DNA from: Macrobrachium rosenbergii
Lineage: Eukaryota > Arthropoda > Malacostraca > Decapoda > Palaemonidae
Reading direction: 5' to 3'
Assembly: GCF_040412425.1 (NCBI RefSeq)
Contig: NC_089753.1
Location: 35,427,913 to 35,491,912, forward strand
Length of the DNA: 64,000 nt
Below are positions 43,504 through 57,369 of the stretch, piece after piece. The notes beneath the pieces were generated by a model. It worked only from the letters and a program-made list of their open reading frames with translations. It did not search any database and was not told the DNA's origin. The first letter of the stretch is position 1. The number at the start of each line of letters is the position of its first letter. Position numbers and translations under genes: made by a program.

Positions 43504-44188
43504 ATAATGAGAGAATATTATGTATTATTTATTTCATTGCTTTATTCTCTCACAGTAAGTAAAATGGTACAACCTACAAAGTTGAATGGTATCTTAACAC
43601 TTTTCGCTTTCATGTTTATCGATTGGTTTTGAGTATTTTGTTTGTGTACCGTACCGAAGATGACAACCTGAAATTTTACTAGAGAAAATGATTCCCTTTG
43701 TTTTTAGTATTCAACGTTTTGTCGGTGTTGATTTTTGGCTTAAGAATTCAATATATTGCAGCGTTAACTTATTAAATTTATTGATTATTGACAGTTTTTG
43801 TAACTGAGTAAAGTGGAGTTTAAAGGGAAGTTTATTAAAGAAGTGTTCCTGATTCCCAAGCTCATAAATTTGCTGTAGTGATTGATACTCATTCCGCTAT
43901 CAATAGATATCTGTTGTGACGCCAGATTATGGAATTTGATCAATGCTTAGTTTGGCAGCTCACCCGTATATCCCGTGTCATGTCGGCTAAGCTGATGAAT
44001 AAATCACCTTTTTAACAAAGTTATTTCAAGTCTGTTCCTAATTTACACTTAATTTAACGAGGCATTTAAAGTAAGCTGTCAAATAAAGTTCTTGACACAT
44101 CTCCACCTCGGCGTGGTAAAATGAATAAAATTACCCGGTTAGGTTGAGGACACAGTCTATTGATCGCATCTCGTGTAAAAAGATTAAG

Positions 44189-44190
<2 letters not shown>

Positions 44191-44265
<75 letters not shown>
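44191..44265. repeat. (CT)n microsatellite
   Basis: About 37 units. Confidence 0.98.
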
Positions 44266-44268
<3 letters not shown>

Positions 44269-44799
44269 GGGTGGAGCTCCATGGTCCAAGATTTTATTTA
44301 GAATTTTTTTGTTATTGAAATTTTGGCTCTATTGTCATGTCAGAAAGGAAAAGAGAATCGGGATATTGACGTATTCTGCTGTTGACATTGTTCCTCCGTC
44401 CCCCATCCCTGCTCACTCCCCCCTACCCGTCTCCTCTTATCACGTCTCTTCCCACGCCCTTTTCTCCTCTTCCCTCATCTTCTACCGCGGTTTATCATCA
44501 TCCTCCCTCCCCTTGCCTTCCCTCTCGTCTCTCTTCTTTCTCGCCCTCAGTATCTGTCGTCGCTACTTCCTCCTCTTCATCCAAATATGTATCTGATTTT
44601 TTTTCGGAATATTTTTGTCAAAGAAACCTTGCGTTTTCTTGGTAAGATTTTAGTGCTTTTTTGGGGGGGCGCCTCCATAACTAGCCGTTTCTAACCTAGT
44701 TGTGGTTTCGGCTGCTGTCACACAACTTGGCTTTGCTTACAAGAGCAGTCTCTAACCTAGGTTTGTAACCGATGATTGACCGTGTTGAACATAGTTTTA

Positions 44800-44995
44800 C
44801 TCTTCAAGCGTAATTTTAGAACTTTTTTGGGCACAGTAGCATTGCGGTGGTTTGATCGAAGGAAATTTTTTAAGCTGGCCTGACCAAACTTTGTTTGAAG
44901 TCCCCTTGAAGCGTAACTGTAGGACTTGTTTTGGGCACAGTGGTTTGATCGAAGGTAATTTTTGAGCTGGCCTGACCAAACATTGTTTAAAAGTC
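44800..44995. repeat. Tandem duplication, units about 95-105 bp
   Basis: Two units share AAGCGTAA, GGGCACAGT, GTGGTTTGATCGAAGG and AGCTGGCCTGACCAAAC. The second lacks about 10 bp after GGGCACAGT. Confidence 0.8.
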
Positions 44996-45099
44996 GAACA
45001 GAATCATAGGCGTCGCCTCAAGTCTAGTGTCAGCTATGGTCATCTTCGCGTTGGGCTGTTGAAACTGGAGGATAGGTCCATTTGAGTATACATTAGGTT

Positions 45100-45495
45100 T
45101 TTAGTTTTCTGTAGAAGAAAACTATTGTGCCGGCTTTGTCTGTCCGTCCGTACATTTACTGTCCGCACTTTTTTCTGTCCGCCCTCAGACCTTAAAAACC
45201 ACTGAGGTTAGAGGGCTGCAAATTTGTATTGCGATCATCCACCCTCCAACCATTAAACATACCAAATTGCAGCCCTCTAGCCTCAGTACTTTTTATTTTA
45301 TTTAAGGTTAAATTTAGTTATACTCGTGCTTCTGGCAACGATATAGGATATGCCACCACCGGGCCATGGTTCACGTTTCATGGGCTGCGACTCATATAGC
45401 ATTATACCGAGACCACCGAAAGAGAGATCTATTTTCGGTGGCCTTGATTATGCGATGAACAGAAAACTCGATTGCGTCGAAGAAACTTCGGCGCA
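45100..45495 (+). mobile_element. Fold-back repeat family C, copy 2
   Basis: It starts TTTTCTGTAGAAGAAAACTA and includes GCCGGCTTTGTCTGTCCGTC. The central palindrome at 45201-45288 has GAGGTTAGAGGGCTGCAAA against TTGCAGCCCTCTAGCCTC arms. It ends GAACAGAAAACTCGATTGCG then CTTCGGCGCA. Slightly longer than copy 1. Confidence 0.82.
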
Positions 45496-45978
45496 TTTTA
45501 TACTGGTTTTTAATCGACATTTGTCTTTTTGAAAAAAATTTTTTTTAACTCTTCGGAGTATGATTCAGCTTTGTTCTCCTTTGAGCGAGTGAAAGCTCGA
45601 GACAAAATATCGCCGTGTGCAGTTAGCTTGAATAGGTTATAATTACCACTATAAGCAGTTACTATTCACCCAGGCCGTTGACAGCTGAAAGCAAGTTTTT
45701 ACTATAGCCAGCCATTTCGTTCTACACTGTAACTCCAGGCGCCGGTGCTTTGCTCTTGACTCACAAACTCGAATGTTTTAAGAGGAGGTTTTTATTGCTT
45801 CATTCAGGACTAACTCCCCCCCCACTCTTACTTTTGAGATAGAGATTGTGTTTTTTTTTTGAGATTAGAGATTGGAGGCGATTTTTTATTTTTGAGGCAG
45901 ATTGGAGGCGATATCTCACTCGTTTGCGATATGCATTTTTATAGGTTCTTTGTCATTTTATTTGATTGTATTAAGAGC

Positions 45979-46385
45979 TTTACTATTTTTATATAGGTTG
46001 GAACGTTTATTGGTTGGTTGACATTTTGATTAGCTCATTGGAATTGGTTGTTTAAATATTTGGTTGGTTAGTTGCGTATTAAATTCATTTGATAAAATAG
46101 TTTGGTTGGTTGAAACTTCTGGTATTTGGAATGTTTTACTATTTTTATGGAGGTTAGAACGTTTATGGGTTGGTTGACAATTTGATAAGTTTAATTGGAA
46201 GTGTTTGTTTAAAAATTTGGTTATTTGCCTGTTAAATTTGTTTGATAAAATAGTTTAGTTGGTTGAAACTTCTGGTATTTGGAATGTTTTTATGGAGGTT
46301 ATTATTGGTTGGTGACATTTTGATTAGTTAAATGGAATAGTTGCCTATTAAATTTGTTTAATAAAATACTTTTGTTGGTTGAAAA
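45979..46385. repeat. Tandem repeat, unit about 150 bp, about 2.7 copies
   Basis: Units begin near 45979, 46133 and 46285. They share GGTTGGTTGACATTTTGAT, TTTGATAAAATAGTTTGGTT and GTTGAAACTTCTGGTATTTG. Rich in TTGG. Confidence 0.8.
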
Positions 46386-46677
46386 CCGAAAGTGAATCTC
46401 ACACCGTGACTTATTCCGGCGGAGCTCAAACAGGTTGAACGACGACCTAAGCCTAACCCACCGCCACCCCCGACCCTCCCGCGTGTACAAGTATTTTTAG
46501 AACGAGAGAAGCAAGTAGATGAGGCTAATTCGATTTGACCTAAGATGGGTCTTGGGACTTGGTGCTGCAGCCCTGACGACTCTTGTGGTTACAAGAACAT
46601 GGGAAGAGTTTTCCTGCATTGCTGGTGTTTTGTAGCCAATGACAGCACACTTGACACACTCACTCCCCCTAATCCTA

Positions 46678-46680
<3 letters not shown>

Positions 46681-46741
<61 letters not shown>
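46681..46741. repeat. (CT)n microsatellite
   Basis: About 30 units. Confidence 0.98.
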
Positions 46742-46742
<1 letters not shown>

Positions 46743-46831
46743 GGAATATTTAGTGAAACGAAAGTAATTTCTGATGGTTAGCGGCAGCGGATAAAAGGCC
46801 AAGTCGATGTTATGGTTTTGACTCATAATTT

Positions 46832-46838
<7 letters not shown>

Positions 46839-46906
<68 letters not shown>
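46839..46906. repeat. (TA)n microsatellite
   Basis: About 34 units. Confidence 0.98.
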
Positions 46907-46910
<4 letters not shown>

Positions 46911-47213
46911 CATATATACACATTCATAAAATTTCAGCTATACACTACGTAAGGAATAGCGACTTATTACCAGGCACCAGTTTACCATTTAGGTCAGCAG
47001 AATTACAATAGACTTAACAGGGACGCCTTTGTTACCAAATGATATCTTCATTTCTCCTTCGTGTAGGACGAGGTCCTTTCGAGAAATAAGTGTCTGTGGA
47101 CCATTGGGCATGCAAGGAAATTTACTGCCTAATTAGCACCATATTCTTTGGAAGCTTGAATTTCATGTTAGTGACCCGTGTGGGCTTGTTCCATGTGAAT
47201 AGGATTCGTCTTT

Positions 47214-47217
<4 letters not shown>

Positions 47218-47249
<32 letters not shown>

Positions 47250-47250
47250 G
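47218..47250. repeat. (AAT)n microsatellite
   Basis: About 11 units. Confidence 0.95.
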
Positions 47251-47606
47251 CTTATAAAACCTGATCAGCTGTTTCGAGCACGTTGTAGAAAAATTGCACT
47301 GACCGCTTTTTAAGCACAGAGCACTGCGGTACCGTGCAGGCACTGTTATATCATACTCTTGGGCATATGTATGTGCTCTTGTTTGGTGCATATGTACTGG
47401 CTGCGTGTTTTGACGTCTGCTTTTGCTCCGATCGGCTACTTGCCGTGACGCACGTAATAATGATTTGTTTTTGTATAGTTAACATTGGCCCTAATCGAAT
47501 ATTTATGACCCAGGAGACACGATGTAAATTCCGGCGTTGTTTTGTTTTGTGTGTTTGTGATGCACTTCTATATTTATCCTATTATTGTCATTCTGAAAGT
47601 TCCTCA

Positions 47607-47962
<356 letters not shown>

Positions 47963-48436
47963 TTTGATGTATGCATTATCGCCCGTCATAAAGTCGAGCA
48001 TCGTAGGTTGAATCATTATTGCTCTTGGACGGGACCCGGGAGGGGGTAGGGAGAGAGTGGGGTAGTGAAGGGGGGGGGGTTGGGGTTGGTGGGAGGTGGC
48101 GTGACCACGGCGCAAGGTGTCCCGGGCGGGAGTCGACAGGGCTTGAAGTGGATGGGATGGGTGTGAGGTGGGTGATGGGCGTGTAAGTTCACACCTGGCA
48201 CTGTGCCATCGTGTGGCTGTACGGTGGCTCCAGGTTTTTCTAATGTTCTTATTCGGGAATTTTTACGCGTGAAATTGTTTCGTGGGGTTGTGATGGGGGA
48301 TCAGTCTCGCCGTTACTACTCTTGTTTGGTATGTTGAACGAGTGGCCTGATCGAAGCGCGGGTATTATGCTAGCATACCATTCATTTGATGAATAGATGC
48401 TTAGCTTTGTTTATTCCTTTTCGTTTATACATACAC

Positions 48437-48473
48437 ACGTGTGTGTATGTATGTGTGTGTGTGTGTGTGTGTG
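48437..48473. repeat. (GT)n microsatellite
   Basis: About 15 units with GTAT interruptions. Confidence 0.93.
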
Positions 48474-48573
48474 CTCAGCTATTAAAGCAGGGATGGCAGA
48501 CTTTTATTTTTTATGAGCCACTCAATTTAGGAAAAGTTTTATATGTATATATAATGTATATACATCTACTGTA

Positions 48574-48632
48574 TATATCTATCCATCTATGTTTATCTAT
48601 CTGTATGTCTGTTTGTCTATCTGCGTATCTAA

Positions 48633-48725
<93 letters not shown>
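48574..48725. repeat. (ATCT)n-(TA)n compound microsatellite
   Basis: Imperfect ATCT/GTCT tetranucleotides to 48662, then about 31 TA units. Confidence 0.95.
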
Positions 48726-48726
<1 letters not shown>

Positions 48727-48996
48727 TGTATATAGAAACATATGTACTTGATATTAACAGAGAATTGATATACTGTAGAATACTTGCACTATACCAGTGA
48801 TCTCTCTCTCTCTCTATGCTTGAATGTTTCTAGAAGTGTTGTCATTGTCACATTCTCAAGTCCATAGAGTCTGTGTGAGAAGGTGGTGCCAAAAACAGCC
48901 CAACTCCACTCACGGCTGGCACACTGGCCCTAAACTTGCGCCCCTCCCCCCCTCCCCCCTCTACAGGTGGCAGCACTACCTGCTGCTGCTGCTAGA

Positions 48997-48997
<1 letters not shown>

Positions 48998-49027
<30 letters not shown>

Positions 49028-49034
49028 TAGATAG
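48998..49034. repeat. (GA)n-(GATA)n microsatellite
   Basis: About 12 GA then three GATA units. Confidence 0.95.
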
Positions 49035-49089
49035 TATGTTTGTGTGTGTGAGGGAGGGAGTTAGTTTCATGTTTATTGCCTAAACAGGG

Positions 49090-49092
<3 letters not shown>

Positions 49093-49160
<68 letters not shown>
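49093..49160. repeat. (GA)n microsatellite
   Basis: About 34 units, paired in inverted orientation with the (CT)n array 140 bp downstream. Confidence 0.98.
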
Positions 49161-49163
<3 letters not shown>

Positions 49164-49296
49164 GATATCACGTGAGTATGATCTTTGTACATAGCAAGGT
49201 TGTGAGGCCAAGACTCAAAACAGGTCTGAGTGTCTTTCACGCGTCCTCTGTTCATTTTGGAGTTGAAGTTTGCAGCATCGGCAAATTTTGGTCGAG

Positions 49297-49300
<4 letters not shown>

Positions 49301-49367
<67 letters not shown>
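49301..49367. repeat. (CT)n microsatellite
   Basis: About 33 units, complementary to the (GA)n array at 49093-49160. Confidence 0.98.
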
Positions 49368-49371
<4 letters not shown>

Positions 49372-49409
49372 TTAGGGAATTAAGGTATGACTACTTTGCT
49401 CATCAGTGA

Positions 49410-50015
49410 TAGTAACTATTACTGTACAGCGTTTTATTTTCGCTCCAATACCTGTTGAGAAGCGCTACCTAGTCACTGCACTCCGTCGCTCAGCCGGACC
49501 TTGGCTCGATTCTAGCCTGCTCAAACTCCGCATCGCAATTGCTGACATAAGCCAGAATCTGATGATTTATTGTGATGTGGTTCGAAGATTTTTGGACGAT
49601 GCTTGTTGGCTCCTTACACAAGGTGTCCTGAAGTGGTTCTGCAGACTTCTGTGTGTTGTTGACGAAAAGTTTGAAGTCTGCTCCATGTTTCTTAAGTAGG
49701 TGCGCCAGTTAGAGTTGTCAGTACGAAACAGGACTGGTCCCAGCACAGATCCTTGTGGAAGGCCAGTTGAATGGGCTATCTACGGGAAAGCTTTACCTTA
49801 TTGTACGCAATGCGTTCTGTCTTCACGATAGTTTTCAGCTATGCCAGTGCATTCCTTTCTCTGCCAATAGCTTCCAGATCGTCAAGGAACAAATGCACTA
49901 CAGTGTGGAAAATTGCACTAAGGTCAAGAAAAATAAGTGTACCACACTTCACCCATTAACTGAACCAAGTCATTATCAGTCGGGTAACGCTGCCTGCACG
50001 CAGACTGTTCGTCCC
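49410..50015 (-). pseudogene. CR1/L2-like LINE reverse transcriptase relic
   Basis: Read on the minus strand from about 50015, with frameshifts and stops. A motif A-like block (TLIFLDLSAIFHTVVH, for the usual LLDLSAAFDTVDH) is followed by ALAWLKT-type sequence. Then come motif B-like STGLPQGSVLGPVLF and KKHGADFKLFVNNTQ, for the usual HGADFKLFADDTQ. Both catalytic aspartates of motif C are lost. Family order and spacing fit the CR1/L2/Rex1 group. It lies antisense to the presumed calcineurin gene. Confidence 0.75.
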
Positions 50016-51536
<1,521 letters not shown>

Positions 51537-51774
51537 ATTAAGGACTGAGTATCATTTTATTGATTACAGATGCTGCTTGCTGTTATTGTACTGAATCTGC
51601 GTGACTGGATATCTCTCAACATACTTCCTGATAATTGCACTGCGTTGGAGCTTCAGATATTACTGTGGTAGTTGCCTCACAGTTAATATTATTGGCTATG
51701 GTCAAGAAAATTAGACTGTGGTACTGACATGCGATATTTTTTTCTTGTATTATACTGGTTTGTTTTATTGAGTC

Positions 51775-52149
51775 AGTAGCCACAGCTGATAATAGGATTT
51801 AGCCATTATCCGCAGTTGATGGTTGTATGGATCCCAACAGCTGATACTTATATTTTGAGTCAATATTCACAGCTGGCAGAAGGACTTCAAGTCAGTATCC
51901 ACAGCCGACAGTGGGATTTCGAATCAGGCTCCACAGTTGGTAGCAGGATTTTGAGTCAGTATCCTTAGGCTGGTAGTGGGATTTCAAGGCAAGTGTTTCA
52001 CAACAAAGATTCAGATTTTTAGGTAAGATGCTGAGAAGTTCCTGATCACCAGTGCCTTGGGGAATGTTGCACAATGAAGATAATAATTGCATGTATTTAG
52101 TATCAGTAGCTGATTGTAGGATCTTGAATCTGTCCACATCTGATGGAAG
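51775..52149. repeat. Diverged minisatellite, block 1
   Basis: Irregular 30-45 bp units around GAGTCAATATCCACAGCTG, then ATAGTAGGATTTT-like sequence. Six to eight units. The same motif returns at 53485-53960. Confidence 0.7.
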
Positions 52150-52416
52150 CCCCGTAGGGGGGTAGTGCCGTTAGTGCACCTCATGCGGTGCACTGTAGGC
52201 ATTACTTGAGGTTCTATGCAGCGTGCCTTCGGCCTTTAGCTGCAACCCTTTTCGTTTCTTTTACTGTACCTCCTCTCGTATTCTCTTCCTTCCAACTTAC
52301 TTTTCACCCTCTCCTAACAATTGATTCATAGTTCATCGGCGAGGTTTTCCTCCTGTTACACCGGTGTTTCATACTTTGGCCTAAATTCTATATTCAGTCA
52401 ATCAATCAATTAACAA
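52150..52416 (+). mobile_element. SINE family A, copy 4, inserted in a minisatellite
   Basis: Flanked by CTGATGGAAG at 52140-52149 and 52417-52426. It begins CCCCGTAGGGGGGTAGTGCC and has TTGAGGTTCTATGCAGCG, which weakly resembles a pol III box B. It ends with tail CAGTCAATCAATCAATTAA. The target is itself a unit of the surrounding minisatellite, so the minisatellite is older than the insertion. Confidence 0.88.
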
Positions 52417-52426
52417 CTGATGGAAG

Positions 52427-53484
52427 GGTTTCTCTGAGGGTAATCTCCTTTCGTTCCGGGATTGACTTCGGTGGAATTTTCCAAGATTGCTGAGCACAAG
52501 AGAATGGTTAGTTTTATATGCTTTTCTTGTTTTGCAAATTGGCTTTAGGTTGCTTTCGTTTGCGACCCTTGGCAATGGATGCATCCCCTGCCGGCTAAAA
52601 AGACTTTCGGTACTAGAAATTCTAAATTCTTGCTGGTAAAAGGAAAGGTATGTTCGAATCGTAAAAGAGGAAACGGGTAAAAGAATTCCACTTTTAAAAT
52701 GGCTGAAGATGTACATCCTTTTTTATTTTTCCAAATCATCATCGTCGAAAATATTGGAGTTTTTAAAAGTTGGGAAAGGTGAACAAAAACGAAATTTATA
52801 GGTATTCTTTTAAGAACAGTGATAGGAATATGCAATTTCCCTTACTGTGAAAATTTTATTCAGTATTGAAAATATTCGGTTTTGCCTCGTTTCTCAAACA
52901 GCGCCTTAAATTTGTCGTGGGCTCCCTGTCTCCATATGTGTTGAAAACCAATCTACCTGTCAAAAATCTGTATCAAATACTCGTTACCCACTGTAGAGTA
53001 CTTTGAAAGCCCTTCAACTAGATTATTTCGATTCCATAAGTATTCTTCCCCTCTTAATTGTGAATTGTTAAGGAGAACTTTCAACCAAAATGTTTCAGCT
53101 CTGCACCTTTCCCTCATAATTGTGATGATTTACCATTAATGTTTTTTTCCAATTTTTTTCTCATGCATATTGATTTATGAAATTATATAACTCATGTTAT
53201 GATTGAATTGTGGTTTTACAAAATTATTATATAGTGGTCACACTTAAAAGACCTTCACATTTTCCAAGTTGTAAAATTTATGAAAACCAGCAAAAACTGG
53301 AACTTCTCTCATGTTTTGTTAGAAATCCCGACATTAGCATCAGCTGTTCCATTATTATTTACAGAATTCAACAATGGTATAAGATTTTAATTCTCCAGCC
53401 AGATTAACTTCATAGTTTTTGTGAAGATTTCCAGGTGAATTTCTGAGTAACTTTTATAGTCCAAAACTACACATAAATTTTTGT
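52427..53484. other. Non-coding stretch
   Basis: AT-rich, nothing recognised. Confidence 0.45.
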
Positions 53485-53960
53485 GAGTCCAGTAGCCACT
53501 GCTGATAGTAGGAATTTGAGTCACTTTCTACACCTGGTAGTAGGAATTGTTGTAGTCAATGTCTACTGCTGATCGTAGAATTTTGAGCCAATTTCCACAG
53601 GTGACGGTAAGCTTTTGAGTCAATGCCCACAGCTGATAATAGGATTTTGAATCAGTAATCGCAGCTTGTAGTAAAAACTTGATTCGACGTACAAAGCTGG
53701 TAGTAGGATTTTGAATTTATGCCCACAGCTGATTGTAGTTTCTTTTTTCTAGCTAGTAGCCCCAGCTGTTAGTAGGATTTTGAATCAATACTCACAGCTG
53801 GTAGCAGGATTTTGAGCCAATATCTACTGCCGAGGCAGGATTTTGAATCAATACCCACAGCTGATTAGAATTTTGAGTCAATATCCACAGCAGAGAGTAG
53901 GATTTTGGGCCAATACCCACTTTTTGGCCCAATATCTACGGCTGATGTTAGGCTTTTAGT
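53485..53960. repeat. Diverged minisatellite, block 2
   Basis: About 12 units of 30-45 bp with consensus near TTTTGAGTCAATACCCACAG then CTGATAGTAGGA. Same family as 51775-52149 and in the same orientation. Confidence 0.75.
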
Positions 53961-54498
53961 CATGATATATATGTATGTCAACTGTATTGTGGATGATGTC
54001 CCATTTTTTTTTTTAATGAAGAACTGCAAAAGGGCTCACTTTTGGTTTTCTTTTTTATTTTCTCTACAGGTGACTCGGAAAACAAAGGTATGTCGAAGAG
54101 GAGAGGTCTCTGTGTGTGTGTGTGTGTGTTTTGTCTCATACGCCAACAGTTGACTAAAACGAAAAATCCATAGACTTCCAAGTAATGCGTTTTGTTGACA
54201 CGCTTCTAAATTTTTCTTTTTATTTTTTTTTTACCTCCATTTTACATTTCGGTTGCATGTCTCTGTGTGCTTTCCTCAGAGGAATAAATTTATATATATA
54301 TATATCATGGTTCTTTTACTACTTATGCTAAATTTATACTCTTAACTGCGCTGTTGCTTTCCTTTAAAAAAAATGATTTTTTTATCTTCTGGTTTAAGGT
54401 TTTGTGGTGTGACTTTGGCTTTCTCCTCCTCCTCTCTTATTTCCTGCTAATACGGTTGAGGTCTGTCATAACCTGGGTTTAATTTTATTTTTTGGACA

Positions 54499-54501
<3 letters not shown>

Positions 54502-54560
<59 letters not shown>
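54502..54560. repeat. (CT)n microsatellite
   Basis: About 29 units. Confidence 0.98.
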
Positions 54561-54563
<3 letters not shown>

Positions 54564-54664
54564 CAGTAGCATTGTATTTACAACTTAAGATAACTCTATT
54601 GTGCTATGTTGGGTATAAGTTTTTTAATACACAAACTTTTCTCTTTTGGGAGGCTTTAATTGTA

Positions 54665-54667
<3 letters not shown>

Positions 54668-54745
<78 letters not shown>
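54668..54745. repeat. (CT)n microsatellite
   Basis: About 39 units. Confidence 0.98.
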
Positions 54746-54748
<3 letters not shown>

Positions 54749-55099
54749 ATAGGTAGGTATGAAAATTTATTTACATATGGTGTTAATTATTTCAAGGACG
54801 CCCCCTCCAGTCTATGCTTATAGATCCGCTGACCCCTCCCCCTACATCCCGACCGGACGTACCCCCCCCCCATGTTAGTTTAGATTAACTGTTTAGATTT
54901 GCTCAGATTAAGTGTTCTCGTTGTGTACTAAGCGTCGTGGTGTTCTCTATAAACATGGGGAATGACCAATGAAGTTTTCCCCCTTGATGTTCCCCCATGG
55001 TCAAGTCTTGATTTCATTTGTCTGTAGATTCTCGTAGTCTCTCTCTCTCCGCCTTTGATTAGTGTTCTTATTCGGTGTGAGTAGCAAGCTCTTAGTTTT

Positions 55100-55985
55100 A
55101 CACGTCACCTTCTTGACAGACCTTGTGTAATGATTGTACCTCATTTTTTCTATTGGTGGTCATGATTTTAATCACCGCGTGATAATGTTTGATCGGTCTG
55201 TAATTTCCCCCCTTTGACATTTTGGTCACTTCAGGGTGAATCTGTATAAATATATAGTGTAATAATCGTCGTAGGTTTATTGTAAGTAGCAGTCTTGTGA
55301 TGTTCAAAATGCCTACTGCCTCTGTCTTACACACGCTCTTCCGTAAACCTAAGAAAAGTATTGACCTACGAAATGAAGTAACGATTGTTGATTTTATTTT
55401 CACCTTCGGATATAAACTGCTTTCCTCTTCCAAAATGATGTGTTGTAAATGCTTAACTCTTGACACTGTCGATTCTCCACCGTCACTTCTGTCTTGCACA
55501 TATGCTTCACTAGGTCATTATACCGTCGTCCATCCCCTTTACTTAAGATAATAGATTAACCTCTTGATATTAGGTAGTCTGGCTAACATTATTGCCATCA
55601 TCTCCACGGTAATCATGCTAAGAGACACTTGTACAATATTTCGTTTGTGATTTGTTCCATCGCTTGATATTGTTACCCTAGAGGGTAGTGTGACTCGTTT
55701 TGATGTCGGGTTTATAAATAGATAAATATTAGCAAAGAAAGTCCTCTGATAAAACACCACCATGATCATTCTCATAGTAGCTTCATCGACATATCATCTT
55801 TCTGAATTTCTCAGACAATCCTATGGATCTATATGTCTTGGCATCTGGCTGGTAATTACAATTTCTTTCTGGCTGGGAAAAGCTAATTGAATTTGCTTCA
55901 GGAATAATTCCTTCCATCCGTTTGTTTTTATATACTGTTGTTTTCCCTATGTTTAGACTAATGAGTGTAGAGGTTAGCACATGTA
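55100..55985 (-). pseudogene. Possible LINE relic(s), weak
   Basis: On the minus strand the frame near 55220 reads SKGGNYRPIKHYHAVIKIM, close to the NYRPI block upstream of motif A in many LINE reverse transcriptases. A separate frame near 55850 reads AKTYRSIGLSEKFRKMI, also similar to a YRPI-L block. Two such blocks so close imply two different fragments or chance. No catalytic motif is seen. Confidence 0.3.
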
Positions 55986-57369
55986 TAGACGTCTATGAAT
56001 GGGTAGCCGTATTTTTATTTCCATCGAGCAGGTCCTGTTCTAAACATATCGCCTCTTAATACCTGGTCCGTTCTTATAAATCTTTGGCTTGAGCACTTGC
56101 TGGGAGCTTCTTTCATACCAGAGTGAAAACCTTACGTTTTGTTTCCGTATTAACGAGAAATGTCTTGTGGTATTATGGTATAACCTTTGTTCAGCTGCTT
56201 CTTTCCATCACCCTCATTACTGTACAGGTTTTTATTAACGGGTTAATGGTAATGCAAACCACGGGTTCTTTGCATGTAAACACACTTACAACAACATCCA
56301 GAAAGATCAGTGTCAGAAGCAGTACTTGGAAAGCTGGACAAGAGAGCCAATCATTCAGTAGTGCAGAATCCATCAGAAGTCTGTTGGCAAGAAAGAAAGG
56401 CAAGTTTTGTACCTCTTGAGGAGGATGTGAGGAGGTTCTCCAATGGTTTGGGACCTGTCTCACATGGGAATGGCACGTCACGAGTCGATGGTGGAACCTG
56501 CTCAAATGAGAATCGGCTCTGGCCTCAGAGCTGGACTACGTTGGAACACCTTTGTGTATGTATGTTGAACTTTTCTTTGGAAATTGTATAACAGGCTGTA
56601 TAGATCTTTATGGTTATACTTTGAACTGAAGATTGGATTGGTTTTAGGTTTGGTCGGTATATAATTTGTGGAGTTGGTATGCAGTCAGCGGGTACCAAAA
56701 GGTTGGTTAGTAAATCAGAAGGTTCAGATTACAGTGATATATTCAGTGGGAAACAATGGTGATAGTGGCAAGAAAACATCTCATTAAAACTCACAGACCT
56801 GTTTGAAATATGACTATATCAGTAGACAAAGATGTACACAGGCTTCAAGGTGAAGAGTGTCAGTTAGAACATACTGAGTAATCAAATCTGTGTGCTGACG
56901 TTAATTGAAGATCAAGAAGATATAAGCGAGGTGCTTGGACGAACAGGCAAACGACGATGATGTTGACAAGGTCATTATTCAGGGAGTGGCATCGGCGTTA
57001 GGGTACCCACAGAATTAATAGTAAAATATGTGAGTGAAAAGAGATGAAAATACTTGTCCAAGGGCCAGAGAAGTCAGTAATGACATCAGGAGGAGGAGGA
57101 GGAGGAGAAGGACAGCTTTTGAAACAAAAATTTTGAGAGTTCATGAATACGGGAAATGAGGGGGCATAATTTGGTATGCCAGAAGCAGAAGACCTGAATG
57201 TTTTTATAAATTAATTCACAGCTTTCAAAGTTAAATCAGTAATTAAACATGGGATTTAGGAAAACACCATGTTATTGTGAAATCATTGCAGAGATCATTT
57301 TCTCTTAAAACTGACATGATACCTCGTTGACTACGACTATTTTTCAGAATAGGTTGAGAGGAAACAACC
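55986..57369. other. Non-coding stretch, possibly diverged transposon
   Basis: Codon-like composition and scattered frames (56123-56591) hint at old coding DNA of a mobile element. No motif is firm. It could include the upstream part of the RTE-like relic that follows. Confidence 0.3.

Noticed and set aside
44382..44645. Pro/Ser-rich open frame after the (CT)n array
   Set aside because: C/T-rich low-complexity DNA gives Pro/Ser/Leu in any frame. There is no start context or domain.
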